Below, one piece after another: positions 1-9,439 of a stretch of DNA of 52,375 bases (its first letter is position 1; every line of letters starts with the position of its first letter). Source of the stretch: Desulfobacteraceae bacterium (GTDB lineage Bacteria > Desulfobacterota > Desulfobacteria > Desulfobacterales > JAABSP01); contig JAABSP010000038.1 in the NCBI GenBank assembly GCA_011390345.1, positions 1 through 52,375 on the forward strand. The letters are read 5' to 3'. The notes beneath the pieces are model-generated. The model made no database searches. It was not told where the DNA came from and saw only the letters and a program-made list of their open reading frames with translations. The position numbers and the translations under genes are program-made.

Positions 1-2
1 AG

Positions 3-56
3 GCAGTCCAAAAAGAAATCCTGCATTTCCTTGAGGTGTTGCAAAAAGAGGCATGA
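3..56 (+). CDS. C-terminal end of an unidentified protein (partial)
   Basis: An open frame enters from the left edge and ends in TGA at 54-56. The 17 residues seen (AVQKEILHFLEVLQKEA) look like a helical, charged protein tail. The stop overlaps an ATG at 53 in the usual ATGA arrangement, which suggests a translationally coupled downstream gene. Too little is visible to name a family. Confidence 0.35.
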   Translation, partial: AVQKEILHFLEVLQKEA

Positions 57-112
57 TCGAAATGATGAAACTTCATTAACTTTTTGCAACGTTAGGGTTC
101 AATATTGGAACC
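38..112. repeat. Inverted repeats at the left edge
   Basis: GTTGCAAAAAG at 38-48 is matched by its exact reverse complement CTTTTTGCAAC at 80-90, separated by 31 bases. Directly after it, GGGTTC at 94-99 pairs with GAACCC across an AATATTG spacer, making a nearly perfect palindrome that lacks one base. Both structures lie over the end of the first gene and the start of the decayed second one. They could be an mRNA hairpin, an operator or the edge of a lost element; the sequence alone does not decide. Confidence 0.55.
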
Positions 113-319
113 CGAAACAAGAGAGGGGTCACCGTCCGTTCGCCTTTGGATGGTGGTGATCAAGAGCGGATTTTGGCTGAATATTTTCGACAACAGGCAG
201 AACGTGTGCAGTATTCTCATCCCAATGTGTCAGCAATGCTTGAAGGCATCGCCAAAGAATACGAATACGATGGAAAACGGGAAGACATTGAGGCCAGCCT
301 CAGAAAAGAATGCTTCTGA
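53..319 (+). pseudogene. Small gene with an early in-frame stop
   Basis: The frame opens with ATG at 53, meets TAA at codon 9 (77-79), then stays open to TGA at 317-319. The open part reads like real protein: it starts around TLGFNIGTRNKRGVTVRSP and ends with a charged helical tail, DIEASLRKECF. No ATG lies near the start of that open part. The likeliest reading is a gene of about 88 residues broken by a nonsense mutation, or the surviving C-terminus of a longer protein. A different frame over the same bases is longer but has no protein-like character. Family not recognised. Confidence 0.4.
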
Positions 320-457
320 AAAATGCTGTTCTGGGACAGGACAACCGTCCTGCAGCCATTTGAGAGCAGGAAACAATGCGTCTGCCCTCCCATTACCGTA
401 AGATATTTGCACTACGAAATCATTGAGCGGGCTGAAAATTCCAACAGGAGACAATAA

Positions 458-1711
458 ATGAAACTGACCCATCTCCTTTTCGAAAAATACAAGGCATTCG
501 AAGCCGAATACCATCTCGATATCAAGCCTCTGACGATCCTCATCGGCCCCAACAGCAGCGGCAAGAGCGTGATCGCCCGCCTGCCGCTACTGCTGGAAAG
601 AGGCTTCAGCGGAAAGTCCGTGGCCCCCCTCGATCTGGAGTTCGACGGCCTCGATTTCGGGGCAGTTTTCAAAGAGCTGGTCTACAACCAGTCCCCCAGA
701 AGCAACCTTCGGATCGGCTTCTCCTTTGAGGATGAGGATGGTCAACAATGGTCCGTGGCAGTCCGCATCCAGGGCTATGAAGAATACCAGATCCTGATCG
801 TTCAGCATTTCGAACTGCTCAAAAACGGATCTTCCGTTTTTACAGCTCAATGGACAGGCGATGATCCGAATACAGAACCCGACAGATACTTTGTGGAATC
901 ACTGGATCGTGAAATGCGGATCGAGTTTGTGGGCCTGCTGCCGAATATTCTGTTGGACGAAATCGACATCCAGAACCTGCTTCGGCAGCGATTGCGGGTG
1001 AACTATCTCGGCCCCTTTCGAGAAAAGCCGCAGCGGACCTATCGCTATTCCGGAGGCCGCCACACCGATGTGGGTCCCGGCGGCAGCCAGGCTCCGCAGA
1101 TTCTGGCCAGTGAAGCCTCCCGAAAGGAGCGGAAGATTCTGGAGGATTTGGGGCAGTGGTTCCATGAACATCTGGGCGGCTGGAAGATCGATGTTGCAAA
1201 GGAGGGTGTCGGCTTCTCCCTTGTTCTGTATAACCCCAAAAACCCTATGCTTAAGGTCAATCTCAGGGATGTGGGCACGGGCATTGCGCAGGTTCTGCTG
1301 ATGGTCGTGCAGAGAATGTTCGACGAGGTTCATGGCGCGACCGGCGGGCTCGAAGTCGTGGAGCAGCCGGAGCTGCATCTGCACCCGCAGGCACATGGCG
1401 ATCTGGCCGATCTTTATGTAGCGGCGTGCCATAAGGTCAACACCCGCTTTCTGATCGAAACCCATTCCGAACTCTTCCTGCTCCGGCTGAGGCGGCGCAT
1501 TGCCGAAGGAAAGTTGAACCCCGAAAATGTGGTCTTCTACTGGGTCAAGGGAACGGACGAGAAGGAGAAGATCATCCCGATCAACATCGATGAATCCGGG
1601 GAGACCGATACATGGCCCACGGACGTATTCTCTGACGCATACAAGGAGATCACAGCCATCCGAAGAGCGCAGAAGAACAGGAAAAAGCAGGAGGAACCCG
1701 ATGCGGGTTGA
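458..1711 (+). CDS. AAA/ABC-type ATPase, DUF3696-like (OLD-type ATPase)
   Basis: This 417-residue ATPase belongs to the RecF/SMC-like AAA group that includes DUF3696 proteins. Walker A is GPNSSGKS at about residues 30-37. The distal half has the Walker B-type segment VEQPELHLHP near residue 300 and the switch segment ETHSELFLLRL near residue 334. The tail is charged and lysine-rich. A good Shine-Dalgarno (AGGAGA) precedes the ATG. The next ORF starts inside its stop region (ATG 1701, stop 1709-1711), so the two were one translational unit. Such ATPases usually power a separate effector, often a nuclease, in defence or repair modules. Here the partner looks broken, so the module may no longer work. 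The ATPase itself is intact by length and motifs. Its exact role is inferred. Confidence 0.8.
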   Translation: MKLTHLLFEKYKAFEAEYHLDIKPLTILIGPNSSGKSVIARLPLLLERGFSGKSVAPLDLEFDGLDFGAVFKELVYNQSPRSNLRIGFSFEDEDGQQWSVAVRIQGYEEYQILIVQHFELLKNGSSVFTAQWTGDDPNTEPDRYFVESLDREMRIEFVGLLPNILLDEIDIQNLLRQRLRVNYLGPFREKPQRTYRYSGGRHTDVGPGGSQAPQILASEASRKERKILEDLGQWFHEHLGGWKIDVAKEGVGFSLVLYNPKNPMLKVNLRDVGTGIAQVLLMVVQRMFDEVHGATGGLEVVEQPELHLHPQAHGDLADLYVAACHKVNTRFLIETHSELFLLRLRRRIAEGKLNPENVVFYWVKGTDEKEKIIPINIDESGETDTWPTDVFSDAYKEITAIRRAQKNRKKQEEPDAG

Positions 1712-2013
1712 ATTCTCCCCGAATGTTCTCGCTGACCCGCAGCATTACGATCGACTGGATCGGATCGTCCATTTCTTCGAAGAAGAGCGGCATCTCTGGC
1801 ATTCCGATGATCCGGACGCGGTTTTTGAAGAGCCATTGTATTCCGCAGGAAGCCTATCCCGATCTTGAAAATGAGAATGCGGAAGCGTTTATCGAGACCC
1901 GAAGAATGGAGATGATTTCCAGAGAAGCGGAATTCATGAAACAATTCGATGTCGAACCCGCAGGTATGGAAGAAAACGATACTTTCGAAGAACCGGAGAT
2001 CGATGCGGAATAA
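1701..2013 (+). pseudogene. Frameshifted partner of the upstream ATPase
   Basis: ATG 1701 opens a 55-residue frame starting MRVEFSPNVLADPQHYDRL and including HLWHSDDPDAVFEEP, ending at 1868. Just before that stop, the +1 frame takes over with equally protein-like sequence (QEAYPDLENENAEAFIETRR onward) to TAA at 2011-2013. Joining the frames around 1845-1855 gives a protein of about 103 residues, so a one- or two-base indel is likely. The start overlaps the ATPase stop, the usual layout for an ATPase plus effector pair. Effectors in such pairs are normally several times longer, so this may be an internal-deletion remnant. That last point is inference from memory of similar gene pairs. Confidence 0.5.
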
Positions 2014-2212
2014 GCCCGATAGCCATATCCGGCAGCCCGGAACTCCCAAAGCCCGCCATGTATGGCTGGATCGCTCTGATACAGTGCTGGAGTGGATGAA
2101 ACATAGTCCATCCATTTTTCAGATTCCGTTCGACAAGGATGGCAGGAATGCGGCACAGATGAAAAGCAGGATTCGGAGCCGGTTTTCAAACCACTTCAAA
2201 AGGAAGCGCTGA
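2003..2212 (+). CDS. Small basic protein of unknown function
   Basis: A 69-residue frame from ATG 2003, which overlaps the stop of the preceding frame (TAA 2011-2013). It is strongly basic at the C-terminus (SRIRSRFSNHFKRKR) and contains HVWLDRSDTVLEWMKHSP. Its stop lies inside the following terminator hairpin, so it is the last frame of the transcript. It may be a small gene or the C-terminal piece of the decayed partner. No family recognised. Confidence 0.4.
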   Translation: MRNKPDSHIRQPGTPKARHVWLDRSDTVLEWMKHSPSIFQIPFDKDGRNAAQMKSRIRSRFSNHFKRKR

Positions 2213-2228
2213 AAACCGGCTTTTTCTT
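2177..2228 (+). terminator. Rho-independent terminator after the ATPase module
   Basis: AGCCGGTTTTCA at 2177-2188 is matched by its exact complement TGAAAACCGGCT at 2210-2221, followed by TTTTCTTT. The 12-bp stem plus T-run is a textbook terminator. It overlaps the 3' end of the last small ORF. Confidence 0.8.
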
Positions 2229-2301
2229 TGGCGGAAGGGGAAGCGGGACCACGTTCCCAACAGCCCTGTCAGAAGCCCTCGAAGACGGTTATGCTGCCAT
2301 C

Positions 2302-4521
<2,220 letters not shown>

Positions 4522-4578
4522 CTATTGAAATGTCGGCAAGGTGGCAAGATGCACCTCTGTAGCCAGTTTAATATAAAT

Positions 4579-4617
4579 TTCTAATTAGGAACTATTACGA
4601 ATTAAATGCTGTGTCAA
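4579..4617 (-). promoter_or_regulatory. Possible katG promoter with overlapping palindrome
   Basis: The gap 4498-4774 upstream of katG holds TTGACA (minus strand, 4612-4617). A near-palindrome around CTAATTAG (4579-4591), set in AT-rich DNA, sits where the -10 region would be. A repressor of the Fur/PerR family could bind there, as is common for katG genes, but the match to a known box is loose and no good -10 hexamer is seen. Nothing else was recognised in this gap. Confidence 0.3.
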
Positions 4618-4774
4618 TCTTTTTCTGACAGGATAAAAGAAAGTGAAAATCCGGATGGGAGGGCAAATCAACCGCTACGGAACAGGTCAAGAAAATAAGA
4701 AAAAGGTCGAGAAAATATAAAGGAGTTCGAGAAAATTTGACCGATCAGGCATTAAGTGCAAATGGTTGGGCCGC

Positions 4775-5509
4775 CTACTCAATTTCGGCATACCAGCGCA
4801 TATTCGGCCCATACCACGAAGCGGTCCCGTTGATCACCCTTGCATCCCCATCGGCCATCGTTCCCGTATAGTTTCCCAGCATGTTGTGCCGATAGAGGAT
4901 GATCTGGTTGTTGTTGAGAAACTTGAACTCCACCACATCCTTCTGCTGTTCCCCGGTCATCTGGTTGTGCCAGAGGCCGTCGAAGAGATCCGAATCTCCC
5001 CGGCGGGTCCAGATGGCGTTCCAGAAATCTTTGCCGTCGAACTCCTTGACCCGCCAGATCCTGCCGAGGAACGGGAAGCGGGCCGGAGGCGCGGATGGCT
5101 CCGCCTGCGGGGGCTGCAGTGATTTTGGCGGCAGTGAACCGGCTGCGGCTGCGGTTGCGTCTGCGGCCGGAGCTGGTGTCTGGACATCTACAGATGACAG
5201 ATCGCTTTCGGTGATCTCTCCGGAGGCTTCCCCCGATTTATTTCCCGAAATATCCCCCGATATTTCCAATGACCGCTGGGATTCAGGAGCCGCGCCTGTC
5301 TCCAAACCCGGCGTATCGGTAAACCGGATGGCCCTCACCTGCCCCATATCCACGGGCACGGTATAGGTGTTGCCGTCAGTGGTTTCGACGATCATCTCCG
5401 CATCCGCCTTTTTCTCCGCAAATCCGCCGGAAAAGATTATGGCCATACAAAGAGCAATGCATGAAAAGAGGATCATGGCGATCCGAATGCGGTCATATGT
5501 GCTCTTCAT
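4775..5509 (-). CDS. Secreted two-domain protein of unknown function
   Basis: A 244-residue protein with an N-terminal signal or anchor (about residues 8-30, IRIAMILFSCIALCMAIIF). A short beta-rich segment (MIVETTDGNTYTVPV) follows, then a low-complexity linker built on SGDISGNKSGEASGEI and an Ala/Pro-rich stretch. The C-terminal domain of about 95 residues is rich in Trp, Gly and Tyr (GRIWRVKEFDG through ASWYGPNMRWYAEIE) and looks like a small beta-sheet domain. ATG 5509 is preferred over the TTG at 5515 because GGAG lies nine bases before it. It stands alone between katG and an empty region. No family recognised; export to the envelope is the only firm inference. Confidence 0.7.
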   Translation of the reverse strand: MKSTYDRIRIAMILFSCIALCMAIIFSGGFAEKKADAEMIVETTDGNTYTVPVDMGQVRAIRFTDTPGLETGAAPESQRSLEISGDISGNKSGEASGEITESDLSSVDVQTPAPAADATAAAAGSLPPKSLQPPQAEPSAPPARFPFLGRIWRVKEFDGKDFWNAIWTRRGDSDLFDGLWHNQMTGEQQKDVVEFKFLNNNQIILYRHNMLGNYTGTMADGDARVINGTASWYGPNMRWYAEIE

Positions 5510-5755
5510 CTTCAAGTTCTCCTTCTTGCAGTTCCAATGATCGTCCCCTTTTTGGCAGATATTCAGGGGCAGAAGCGTTCCTCTGCTGCCGCCGAAATAT
5601 TATCTATTTATAGTGGATCGTGGGAATATTGTCAATCAGAGGGTTGTCAATTGCCGGAATAGTTTCTGTTTGGGGAGGAACGATGAAACGGTTTTGGGCT
5701 CCGTCAGAATTTATGGAAGAAGATCAGGCAATCGATTTCTGAGTTTGCGCATTTG

Positions 5756-5917
5756 CTAAACATCCGAATATAAAATATGTTCAGGAATAGGATTGACGAG
5801 CTTCCAGTCACTATTGGCATTTTCCGCTTGCCAAAGATCATAGTTTTTCTGGAGGTTAAGCCATAGCTCAGGAGTCGTATTAAAAGCCCTTGAAAGGCGT
5901 AATGCTATATCCGGAGT
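5756..5917 (-). pseudogene. higA: C-terminal remnant of a HigA-type (XRE) antitoxin
   Basis: On the minus strand, 53 codons run from just after an in-frame TAA (5918-5920) to TAG at 5756-5758. They read TPDIALRLSRAFNTTPELW, then LNLQKNYDLWQAEN, then a short tail. ALRLSxAFxTTPExWLNLQxxYDLW is the hallmark of the HigA antitoxin C-terminus, after the helix-turn-helix. No start codon, no DNA-binding half and no HigB toxin were found on either side, so this is a fossil of a toxin-antitoxin pair. The rest of the gap 5510-6142 is AT-rich and holds no other recognised gene. Confidence 0.75.
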
Positions 5918-6028
5918 TTAACATTGTTTCCCTTGTCTCTTCCTATGATATCCATTATCATTTAATCCTTATATATCCAAAACAAACGTATTTGTAAATA
6001 AAATTTTCCCTGCGGAAAAAATTTGCCG

Positions 6029-6057
6029 ATTTCGAAAGAATACCTATATTTCGAAAT
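6029..6057. promoter_or_regulatory. Paired ATTTCGAAA palindromes upstream of nifU
   Basis: ATTTCGAAA occurs at 6029-6037 and again, as the perfect palindrome ATTTCGAAAT, at 6048-6057. The starts are 19 bases apart, about two helical turns. A degenerate copy (ATTTCGAGAAA) follows near 6103. Two palindromes on one face of the helix, 85-115 bases before the nifU start, fit a regulator site. The regulator is unknown. Confidence 0.35.
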
Positions 6058-6142
6058 GTGTAAGAAGAGCAGGATTTCTTCGGATCAGGAGTTGAAGAAG
6101 TCATTTCGAGAAACATATGGGGCGGAAGCCAAGGAGGAAGAT

Positions 6143-6976
6143 ATGTGGGAATATACGGATAAAGTCAGAGAGCATTTCCTGAATCCGAAAAATGTCGGAG
6201 AGATAACCGATGCCGACGGTGTCGGCGAGGTCGGCTCCCTTGCCTGCGGCGATGCCCTGAAGCTGACCTTCAAGCTCGATGACGAGGGGAAAATCGCAGA
6301 CGCCAAATTCCAGACCTTCGGGTGCGCGAGCGCGATCGCATCCTCTTCAGCGCTCACCGAGATGGTCAAGGGGCTTACGCTTGAAGATGCCGCGAAGATC
6401 ACCAACGACGACATCGCGCAGTTTCTGGGTGGGCTTCCCAAGGAGAAGATGCACTGCTCGGTCATGGGACGGGATGCGCTGGAGCGGGCCATCGCGGATT
6501 TCAGGGGAGAGTCCGTGGAAAAAGTGGTGGAAGGGAATCTGGTCTGCCAGTGCTTCGGAGTCACGGATAAGGAGATCGAGCGGGCCGTGAAGGAGAACGG
6601 CCTTTCCACCATCGAGGATGTGACCTCCTACGTCAAGGCCGGGGGCGGCTGCTCCCAGTGCCATGACGATATCCAGGAGATCATCGACAGTATCCAGGGG
6701 ACAAAAAAACCGGCCCGGAAGAAGCCGGAAAAACTGACCAACATCCAGAAGATCCGCCTCATCGAGGAGACCTTGGACAGGGAAATCCGACCCGAGCTGA
6801 AAAAGGATGGCGGAGACATCGAGCTGGTCGATGTGGACGGGGACCGGGTCATGGTCAACCTTAAAGGGGCCTGCGCGACCTGCCAGGCATCTCAGGTGAC
6901 GTTGAAGGAGTATGTGGAAAAGAGGCTCCATGAGTTTGTCACACCGACGCTCGTGGTGGAGGAGGTGCGCCAATGA
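6143..6976 (+). CDS. nifU: NifU Fe-S cluster scaffold protein
   Basis: Three-domain scaffold on which Fe-S clusters are built from NifS-derived sulfur before transfer to apo-proteins in the cytoplasm. The N-terminal IscU-like domain carries the three scaffold cysteines (SLACGDA, TFGCASA, MHCSVMG). The central domain holds a permanent [2Fe-2S] cluster with the BFD-like motif CQCFGVTD followed by GGGCSQCH. The C-terminal Nfu domain has CATCQAS. Length is 277 residues from ATG 6143, which follows an ideal AAGGAGG. An in-frame ATG at 6023 would add 40 residues unlike any NifU, so it is rejected. The stop overlaps the nifS start. With cysE and cysK downstream and no nitrogenase genes in view, this is probably the general Fe-S system. 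Confidence 0.96.
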   Translation: MWEYTDKVREHFLNPKNVGEITDADGVGEVGSLACGDALKLTFKLDDEGKIADAKFQTFGCASAIASSSALTEMVKGLTLEDAAKITNDDIAQFLGGLPKEKMHCSVMGRDALERAIADFRGESVEKVVEGNLVCQCFGVTDKEIERAVKENGLSTIEDVTSYVKAGGGCSQCHDDIQEIIDSIQGTKKPARKKPEKLTNIQKIRLIEETLDREIRPELKKDGGDIELVDVDGDRVMVNLKGACATCQASQVTLKEYVEKRLHEFVTPTLVVEEVRQ

Positions 6977-8148
6977 AGACCATTTATCTGGACAACAACG
7001 CGACGACACGGGTGGCCCCCGAGGTGGTGGAGGCCATGATCCCCTATTTCGGAGAGTTCTACGGCAACCCCTCCAGCATGCACACCTTCGGCGGGCAGGT
7101 CAATGCAAATGTGCAGGAGGCCAGGGCCAAACTCGCGGATCTTCTGGGGGCATCTCCGGACGAGATCCTCTTTACGAGCTGCGGCACCGAAAGCGACAGC
7201 ACCGCGATTTGGGCGGCCCTTCGCTCCCAGCCCGACAAGCGCCACATCGTCACCTCCCGGGTGGAGCATCCTGCGGTGAAGAATCTCGGGGAGTATCTGG
7301 CCAAAAACGGCTACCGGACTACCTTCGTGCCGGTGGACGGCAAGGGCCGGCTCGATACGGATTTCCTTTTCAAACACCTCACCGAGGATACCGCGATCGT
7401 CTCTCTGATGTGGGCCAACAACGAGACCGGCGTCATCTTTCCCATAGAGGAGCTGGCCCAAGAGATCAAGTCAAGGGGCATCGTCTTTCACACCGATGCG
7501 GTGCAGGCTGTGGGCAAAATCCCCATCGACCTTTCAAAGGTCAAAGTCGATATGCTCTCCCTTTCGGGCCACAAGCTGCACGGCCCCAAGGGCGTGGGCG
7601 CGCTCTATGTGCGCAAGGGAACCCGCTATTCCCCCTTTCTCATCGGGGGCCATCAGGAGCGGGGCCGTCGAGGCGGCACGGAAAATGTGGCCTCCATTAT
7701 CGGGCTCGGGAAGGCCGCGGAACTTGGGGCCGCAGCCATCGACGAGGAGAACCATCGGGTCAAGGCTCTGCGGGACCGGCTGGAAAATGCCCTGCTGGAG
7801 AAGATCCCCAGTTCCATGATCAACGGTGATCCGGAAAACCGGCTGCCCAATACCACAAGCATCGCATTCGAATATGTGGAGGGGGAGTCGATCCTTCTGA
7901 TGATGAACGAGCACGGCATCTGCGCATCCTCCGGGTCGGCCTGCACCTCCGGGTCTCTGGAGCCCTCCCATGTGCTGCGGGCAATGGGCGTTCCCTTCAC
8001 GGCCGCGCACGGCTCCATCCGGTTCAGCCTGAGCATCTACAACACCGAAGAGGAGATCGACTTCATCATCGAAACCCTTCCGCCCATCATCGAGCGGCTT
8101 CGGAATATGTCGCCGTTCTGGAAAAAGGCCGGGCAGCAGAGCGCCTGA
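6973..8148 (+). CDS. nifS: Cysteine desulfurase NifS/IscS
   Basis: PLP enzyme of 391 residues that takes sulfur from L-cysteine as an enzyme persulfide and hands it to NifU. The PLP-binding lysine is Lys201 in SLSGHKLHGPKG, and the persulfide-forming cysteine is Cys324 in SSGSACTSGS. HTDAVQAVGK, which contacts the cofactor, is present. The start ATG overlaps the nifU stop (ATGA), so the two are co-translated. Placement before serine acetyltransferase and cysteine synthase means the operon both makes and uses cysteine. NifS is chosen over IscS because of the neighbouring full-length NifU. Confidence 0.96.
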   Translation: MKTIYLDNNATTRVAPEVVEAMIPYFGEFYGNPSSMHTFGGQVNANVQEARAKLADLLGASPDEILFTSCGTESDSTAIWAALRSQPDKRHIVTSRVEHPAVKNLGEYLAKNGYRTTFVPVDGKGRLDTDFLFKHLTEDTAIVSLMWANNETGVIFPIEELAQEIKSRGIVFHTDAVQAVGKIPIDLSKVKVDMLSLSGHKLHGPKGVGALYVRKGTRYSPFLIGGHQERGRRGGTENVASIIGLGKAAELGAAAIDEENHRVKALRDRLENALLEKIPSSMINGDPENRLPNTTSIAFEYVEGESILLMMNEHGICASSGSACTSGSLEPSHVLRAMGVPFTAAHGSIRFSLSIYNTEEEIDFIIETLPPIIERLRNMSPFWKKAGQQSA

Positions 8149-8183
8149 TTTCCGTCCCGCCGGAAATCACCAGCACCCCCGCC

Positions 8184-8292
8184 CTCTCTTTTCCGGTCGA
8201 TTCTGAAGCGGAATAGAGAGCCGAAAACAGGCGAGAATATATTACTTTTTTCATTCTCTCTTTTTCGGTCGATCCCGAAGCGGAATAGAGAG
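8184..8292. repeat. Two 37-bp hairpin repeats between nifS and cysE
   Basis: A 37-bp unit, CTCTCTTTTCCGG to CGGAATAGAGAG, occurs at 8184-8220 and again at 8256-8292, with few differences. Each copy folds on itself: CTCTCT.TTCCG pairs with CGGAA.AGAGAG, with one mismatch and a 13-base loop. The copies are 72 bases apart and separated by AT-rich sequence. They may act as RNA stabilising or attenuating structures in the operon, or be REP-like dispersed repeats. Confidence 0.7.
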
Positions 8293-8299
8293 GGCGGGC

Positions 8300-8373
8300 G
8301 GATCGATAAAAGAACAAAGATAGACAAAGATCAAGGAAGATCGATAAAGATCAAAGATCAACGAAGATCAAGG
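8300..8373 (+). repeat. AAAGATCAA-type short repeats in the cysE leader
   Basis: Between the second hairpin and cysE, the leader is an irregular string of GATCAA and GATCGAT units separated by A-rich bases (about six copies), ending in the Shine-Dalgarno AAGGAGGG. It looks like slipped-strand duplication. No coding frame was seen in it. Confidence 0.5.
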
Positions 8374-8380
8374 AGGGTCT

Positions 8381-9343
8381 ATGGATGATATCAGAAGCAC
8401 CTCTCAGGATGCGTGCCGGACCGAAAAAGCCGCGAGCGCGTTCTATCGGGACAAACTGCCCAAGGTGGTGGAGAGCATCATCGAGAGCTGCGATGACAAG
8501 AACTGCCCCAACCATGTGGATTTCGATCCGATCCCCTCGAAAGCATCTGTCATCGACATCATTCACCGGTTCCGGGAGATCCTCTTTCCAGGCTATTTCA
8601 ACCGGGGAAAACTCGACCCCATCAATCTGAAATACAGCATGGGCCAATCGGTCTCCGCGCTATTCGATCTCCTTGCAGAGCAGATCTGCCACAGCATCCG
8701 CCATGATTGCATGCGATACGACCAGGCCTGCGCCCATTGTGCGGACCAGGGGAACGAGACCGCAATCGCCTTGCTGGAAGCGGTCCCTGCCATTCGAAAG
8801 ATTCTGGCCACCGATGTGGCCGCATCTTTTGACGGAGACCCGGCCGCAAAGAGCCACGACGAGATCATCTTCAGCTATCCCGGCATCTTCGCCATCATGG
8901 TCTATCGGGTGGCGCACCGGCTCTACGATCTGGAGGTTCCCCTGCTGCCCCGGATCATGACAGAGCACGCTCACAGCATCACCGGCATCGACATCCATCC
9001 TGGGGCCGAGATCGGAGAGCGGTTCGTCATCGACCACGGAACCGGCGTGGTGATCGGCGAGACCACCGAGATCGGAGACAATGTCCGGATCTATCAGGGG
9101 GTGACGCTGGGCGCGCTCTCTCTGCCCAAGGATGCCGGGGAGCAACTGCGAGGAAAGAAGCGCCACCCGACCGTTGAGGATGACGTGATCATCTACTCAG
9201 GCGCAACCATTCTGGGCGGCGATACGGTCATCGGCGCACGTTCGGTGGTCGGCGGCAATGTCTGGCTCACCCGCTCGGTCCCGCCCGACACCCGGGTCAT
9301 GATGAAGGCCCCGGAGCTGGTCTATCGAGAGAATCATTCCTGA
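8381..9343 (+). CDS. cysE: Serine O-acetyltransferase
   Basis: Makes O-acetylserine from serine and acetyl-CoA, the first step of cysteine synthesis. It has 320 residues: a helical N-terminal half (to about residue 190), then the left-handed beta-helix of hexapeptide repeats ([34 protein letters not shown], and onward to [13 protein letters not shown]). The catalytic His and Asp lie in the [10 protein letters not shown] and VIDHGTG segments. The long N-terminus resembles the EpsC/long SAT type. A strong Shine-Dalgarno precedes the ATG. It lies between nifS and cysK, so it supplies substrate to the next gene product. Confidence 0.95.
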   Translation: MDDIRSTSQDACRTEKAASAFYRDKLPKVVESIIESCDDKNCPNHVDFDPIPSKASVIDIIHRFREILFPGYFNRGKLDPINLKYSMGQSVSALFDLLAEQICHSIRHDCMRYDQACAHCADQGNETAIALLEAVPAIRKILATDVAASFDGDPAAKSHDEIIFSYPGIFAIMVYRVAHRLYDLEVPLLPRIMTEHAHSITGIDIHPGAEIGERFVIDHGTGVVIGETTEIGDNVRIYQGVTLGALSLPKDAGEQLRGKKRHPTVEDDVIIYSGATILGGDTVIGARSVVGGNVWLTRSVPPDTRVMMKAPELVYRENHS

Positions 9344-9439
9344 AAAAGAGTAATGGCCTGGAAAACAGCAGTGGCCTCAAAAACAGCAGGAGCCTGAAAA
9401 AAGGCAGAGGCCGGAAATCCGGCCAAAAAGGAGATCCCC
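9344..9439 (+). repeat. Degenerate 17-18-bp tandem repeats between cysE and cysK
   Basis: The 96-base gap is mostly GGCCTGGAAAACAGCAGT-like units repeated three to four times with drift, ending in GGCCGGAAATCCGGCC, a small palindrome, before the AAGGAG of cysK. It may be an intra-operon processing or stabilising structure. No promoter was recognised. Confidence 0.5.

Noticed and set aside
38-100. Integron attC-like site (TGCAAC next to GTTAGGG)
   Set aside because: No matching RYYYAAC core on the other side within the window and the GTTRRRY core is imperfect.
6023-6142. N-terminal extension of NifU from ATG 6023
   Set aside because: Forty residues unlike NifU; ATG 6143 has an ideal ribosome-binding site and matches the family start.
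8184-8292. CRISPR-like array
   Set aside because: Only two copies, each self-complementary, with no cas genes nearby; better described as hairpin repeats.
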